DNA of 64,000 nt from an uncultured Clostridia bacterium (GTDB lineage: Bacteria; Bacillota; Clostridia; TANB77; CAG-508): contig CAKPDR010000010.1 in the NCBI GenBank assembly GCA_934149075.1, forward strand, positions 1 through 64,000, given 5' to 3'. This document shows, one piece after another, positions 61,209-64,000 of the stretch (the stretch's first letter is position 1; each line of letters opens with the position of its first letter). Made by a program: the position numbers and the translations under genes. The notes below the pieces were generated by a model. The model was not told the DNA's origin. It searched no databases and saw only the letters and a program-made list of their open reading frames with translations.

Positions 61209-62384
61209 CTAGCTGTTGTGACTACAAATATGTTTTCTTGTTAGCTCCATTAAATTTAATTTTGTAAATCCTTCTACTTGTGTCTTCGCTCTATCTTGTT
61301 TTAAGCATTCTTTTAGAAGTTTTTCAATTTTATCTTTATTTTCTTGTTTTTGCATGTCTATATAATCTATTATTATTATTCCACCAATATCTCTTAATCT
61401 CAGTTGTTTTGCAATTTCTATTGTTGCTTCATAATTTACTTTATATACAGTTTCTTCTAATGTGCTTTTTCCTGTAAATTTGCCTGAGTTTACATCTATA
61501 GCAATTAATGCTTCTGTTGAATCTATAGTTATAAATCCCCCACAGTTTAGCCAAATCTTTCTTTGTCTTGATTTTTCTATTTGTTTTTCTAACTCATATT
61601 TTTCTAATAAATTTTGTTCTATTTCTATTTTAATATTTTCATGCGTTTCAGTTAGTATTTCCTTTATTTCGTCACTCTCTTCTTGATTATTAACAATAAT
61701 TTTTTCTATTTTGTTTTCTGGCAAATCTAATATCAATTTTTCAATAATACTTGGGCTTTTAAATAATAATTGTGGCTTATTATCACCATTTTCAAATTTC
61801 AAATTTATTTTTTCCCATTTTTTTATGAGTTGTTTTAAATCTTCCACTAATTCTTTTTCTGTTTTGTTTTCAGCTGCTGTCCTTATTATTACTCCAGTAT
61901 TTTTAGGAAGATTTGTTTTTATAATGTTTAGTAATCTTTCTTTCTCTTTTTCGTTTACAACTTTTTGTGATATTGTTACTATATTTGTTCTTGGCATTAG
62001 AATAACATATTTTCCAGCTAATTTTATATGTGTTGACGTCCTCGCCCCTTTTTTATCATTGCTATCTTTTTGTATTTGTATTAATATTTTTTGTCCACTT
62101 TTTATTACATCCTTTATTTTTAAATCAATTCTTTTTTCTATTTTTTCATCCACTTGTGGAATTACATCTTTTACATGTATAAAACCTTTCTTTTCTGTTC
62201 CTATATCTACAAATGCAGCTTGCATTCCTGGAACTATGTCTTTTACAATTCCTAAATATATATTTCCTTCATTTCTTGCATGTTTACTTTCTTCATTTTC
62301 TTCATATATCTCTACTAGCTTACCATTTTCTAATGCTGCTATTTTTTTTACATCTTTGTTATTATCTATTATTAATTCAATCAT
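61209..62384 (-). CDS. rng: Ribonuclease E/G family protein, short C-terminus
   Basis: Single-strand-specific endoribonuclease. N-terminal S1 domain (NIYLGIVKDIVPGMQAAFVD, EKKGFIHVKDV), RNase H-like region and the catalytic Asp residues in LIAIDVNSGKFTG and IIIIDYIDM. The protein ends MELTRKHICSHNS at residue 391, straight after the ELTRK motif; family members usually continue 40-90 residues with a cysteine pair (zinc link). No CGG or extended frame follows, so the short form looks natural. Confidence 0.9.
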   Translation of the reverse strand: MIELIIDNNKDVKKIAALENGKLVEIYEENEESKHARNEGNIYLGIVKDIVPGMQAAFVDIGTEKKGFIHVKDVIPQVDEKIEKRIDLKIKDVIKSGQKILIQIQKDSNDKKGARTSTHIKLAGKYVILMPRTNIVTISQKVVNEKEKERLLNIIKTNLPKNTGVIIRTAAENKTEKELVEDLKQLIKKWEKINLKFENGDNKPQLLFKSPSIIEKLILDLPENKIEKIIVNNQEESDEIKEILTETHENIKIEIEQNLLEKYELEKQIEKSRQRKIWLNCGGFITIDSTEALIAIDVNSGKFTGKSTLEETVYKVNYEATIEIAKQLRLRDIGGIIIIDYIDMQKQENKDKIEKLLKECLKQDRAKTQVEGFTKLNLMELTRKHICSHNS

Positions 62385-62413
62385 CTTTCTGCCTTTCTAC
62401 TATAATTTGTTAA

Positions 62414-62971
62414 CTAATTTAATTTATTCATTGCTGAATCTATTCCATTTTTCAATATTTCTATAACTGCTTCTTTTGCCTTTTCAATACCTTCACTTAA
62501 CTTTGACATTTCTTCTTCTGGTATTGTACCAATAACATGATTTATTTCATCACCACTATATTTAGGTCTTCCTATTCCTATTCTAATTCTTGGAAATTCT
62601 TCTGTTCCTAACATTTGTATTATTGACTTCATTCCATTATGTCCACCACTACTGCCTTTTTTTCTAATTTTTATTTTTCCTGGTTCAATATCCATATCAT
62701 CATATATGACTAGAATTTCTTCATGTGATACTTTATAGAAATCAGCAATTTCCTTTACACATTTTCCACTTAAGTTCATATAAGTTTGAGGTTTTACTAA
62801 TATTACTTTTTTAGTTTCTATCGTTGCACTTTCATATAATCCTTGAAATTTATTTTTATTTATTTCAATATTGTATTGCTTTGCAATTTTATTAATCGTA
62901 TCAAACCCCATATTATGTCTTGTTTTACTATATTCTTCTTCTGGATTTCCTAAGCCTACTATTAAATACAT
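62414..62971 (-). CDS. pth: Peptidyl-tRNA hydrolase
   Basis: Releases peptides from peptidyl-tRNA, recycling tRNA after stalled translation. 185 aa: YLIVGLGNPEEEYSKTRHNMGF with the catalytic His near residue 19, KPQTYMNLSGKCV, VIYDDMDIEPGKIKIR and SSGGHNGMKSII. Normal length. It lies upstream of rng with a 29-nt gap. Confidence 0.97.
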   Translation of the reverse strand: MYLIVGLGNPEEEYSKTRHNMGFDTINKIAKQYNIEINKNKFQGLYESATIETKKVILVKPQTYMNLSGKCVKEIADFYKVSHEEILVIYDDMDIEPGKIKIRKKGSSGGHNGMKSIIQMLGTEEFPRIRIGIGRPKYSGDEINHVIGTIPEEEMSKLSEGIEKAKEAVIEILKNGIDSAMNKLN

Positions 62972-63044
62972 TTTTCTTGCCTCTTTTCTATTTTTGCTCC
63001 TTATATTTTACATTTTCTTTGCTTATTTTTCAAGTGTTTTGTAA

Positions 63045-63088
63045 AAAAAAGAACTGGCAACCATTACAATTTGGTTCCAGTTCTTTTT
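63045..63088 (-). terminator. Intrinsic terminator of the rplU-rpmA operon
   Basis: AAGAACTGG pairs with CCAGTTCTT around a 19-nt loop, with TTTTTTTT on the minus strand, just after the rpmA stop. Confidence 0.88.
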
Positions 63089-63090
63089 AC

Positions 63091-63357
63091 TTAAGCATTT
63101 TCCTCTACTGGATAAACACTTACTTGTTTTTTATCTCTACCTTTTCTTTCAAACTTAACAGTTCCATCCACTAACGCAAATAATGTATCATCACTACCTT
63201 TTCCAACATTAGTTCCAGGATGTACTTTTGTTCCTCTTTGTCTAACTAATATATTTCCAGCTAGAACAAATTGACCATCAGCTCTTTTGACACCAAGTCT
63301 TTTAGATTCACTGTCTCTACCATTCTTGATACTACCTTGACCTTTCTTATGTGCCAT
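63091..63357 (-). CDS. rpmA: 50S ribosomal protein L27
   Basis: Ribosomal protein near the peptidyl transferase centre. From MAHKKGQGSIKNGRDSESKR to the end, 88 aa. ATG 63357 follows GGAGTGAG; a GTG at 63366 overlaps that site. Most Firmicutes have an N-terminal extension on L27 that the protease Prp removes; here the protein begins directly at mature AHKKGQGS, and the prp gene usually found between rplU and rpmA is missing (67-nt gap). Confidence 0.96.
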   Translation of the reverse strand: MAHKKGQGSIKNGRDSESKRLGVKRADGQFVLAGNILVRQRGTKVHPGTNVGKGSDDTLFALVDGTVKFERKGRDKKQVSVYPVEENA

Positions 63358-63432
63358 TATTCTCACTCCTTTCGGTTTACTATAGTCTTATTATATTTCT
63401 CTAATAATAAAAATCAAATTTATATAAAGCTA

Positions 63433-63828
63433 TTATTTTTCAGCTTTTTCTGTTTTTGTTGCTTTAACAGTTTTTTCTGTTTTATCAGCTTTTTCAGCTG
63501 TAGCTGCTTTTTTAGTTGCTGTTTTTATTCCTGTTATTTCAACTTTTGTGTATGGTTGTCTATGTCCTTGTTTCTTTCTTTCATTTTTCTTAGCTTTCAT
63601 TTTGAAAACTATAATTTTTTTTGCTTTTCCATGAGAAACAACTTTTCCTTCAACTTTTACACCTTTTACATAAGGATTTCCAACTTGTACTTTTCCATCT
63701 TCTGATACTAAAATTACTTTATCAAATGCAACTTTTTTTCCTTCTTCTGCATCTAATTTTTCGAAAAATACTACATCTCCTTCTGCAACTTTGTATTGTT
63801 TTCCACAACTTTCAATTACTGCGTACAT
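63433..63828 (-). CDS. rplU: 50S ribosomal protein L21
   Basis: Ribosomal protein of the 50S subunit. MYAVIESCGKQYKVAEGDVV, FDKVILVSEDGKVQVGNPYV and the RNA-binding KKNERKKQGHRQPYTKVEI. 131 aa; the last 28 residues are a Lys/Ala/Thr tail not found in the shorter orthologues. First gene of the rplU-rpmA operon. Confidence 0.97.
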   Translation of the reverse strand: MYAVIESCGKQYKVAEGDVVFFEKLDAEEGKKVAFDKVILVSEDGKVQVGNPYVKGVKVEGKVVSHGKAKKIIVFKMKAKKNERKKQGHRQPYTKVEITGIKTATKKAATAEKADKTEKTVKATKTEKAEK

Positions 63829-63928
63829 TTAAAATGCACCTCCCTTATTTGTATACTCGCTAATCCTTAAAAAAGGTAGTTATATTAATATTTATAACAT
63901 TTTATCACCTTGACTAAGCGGATTACAG
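63829..63928 (-). promoter_or_regulatory. Probable L21 leader RNA
   Basis: About 100 nt of 5' leader before rplU. TAATCCGCT near the 5' end is complementary to AGGATTAGCG near the 3' end, closing a structured region with a ribosome site AGGGAGG after it. Position fits the L21 autoregulatory leader known in Firmicutes. Confidence 0.6.
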
Positions 63929-63934
63929 ATACCT

Positions 63935-63963
63935 ATTTTAACATACTTTTTAAAACTTGTCAA
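63935..63963 (-). promoter_or_regulatory. SigA-type promoter of rplU-rpmA
   Basis: Consensus -35 TTGACA (63963-63958), 17-nt spacer and -10 TAAAAT (63940-63935). Confidence 0.85.
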
Positions 63964-64000
63964 GATTTAGCAAGAAAATTTATAGTAAAAAATTGCAACC

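Overview
The window comes from an AT-rich, spore-forming Firmicute of clostridial type. The evidence is the spoIIAA-spoIIAB-sigF operon, spoIID, a SpoIIQ-like and a SpoIVFA/FB-like pair, dipicolinate synthase A, a SpoVB-like flippase, a dockerin-bearing cell-wall hydrolase and a type II fatty-acid operon. Almost all genes lie on the minus strand and most are housekeeping genes. No tRNA, rRNA, CRISPR array, intact transposase or phage module was recognised.

Layout: 1-4.2 kb holds the miaB start, a novel repeat protein, a double-OB SSB and an AT-hook protein. 4.3-12.9 kb holds a QueH-GNAT fusion, ruvB, a SpoVB-like flippase, an acyl-ACP thioesterase, pgi, rpe, a coiled-coil protein and rsgA. 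13-21 kb holds a surface protein, a dockerin glucosaminidase, a U32 peptidase and dxs. 21-25 kb is a sporulation block. 25-26.7 kb is a tandem pair of unknown genes. 26.7-32.7 kb is the dtd/gpsA/plsY/der/spoIVF cluster. 33-36.4 kb is a sortase, thioester-adhesin and TasA-like operon. 37-45 kb holds an HD-GYP protein, the mraZ-rsmH-ftsL start of a division cluster, a cysteine desulfurase, a patatin, a WG-repeat protein and asnS. 45.6-54.3 kb is the fab/acc cluster with an atypical sigma factor and two small antisense genes. 54.8-64 kb holds tsaE, uppP, dpaA, a TPR protein, rimO, rng, pth, rpmA and rplU.

The most striking observation is translational. Four genes (queH, rsgA, fabH and a TPR membrane protein) are each broken by a single +1 frameshift, and in all four the break is exactly at an in-frame CGG codon. 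Skipping the C and resuming at the overlapping GGN glycine codon restores the conserved protein in every case: the QueH body, the RsgA zinc motif, the FabH C-terminus and the TPR protein's second membrane segment. CGG is otherwise very rare in the window (five further in-frame uses, all in poorly characterised genes, plus one ambiguous last codon), and I found no frameshift anywhere else. This points to a CGG codon that is unassigned or poorly decoded and bypassed by +1 frameshifting.

The second is a dispersed structured element. Three copies (36.6, 45.5 and 54.6 kb) of a core of about 130 nt have compensatory base changes in their stems and lie inside long palindromes. Two short palindromic repeat families (one centred on TGTACCSGGTACA, the other containing GGGGACACCC) occupy many intergenic gaps, often just upstream of ribosome binding sites.
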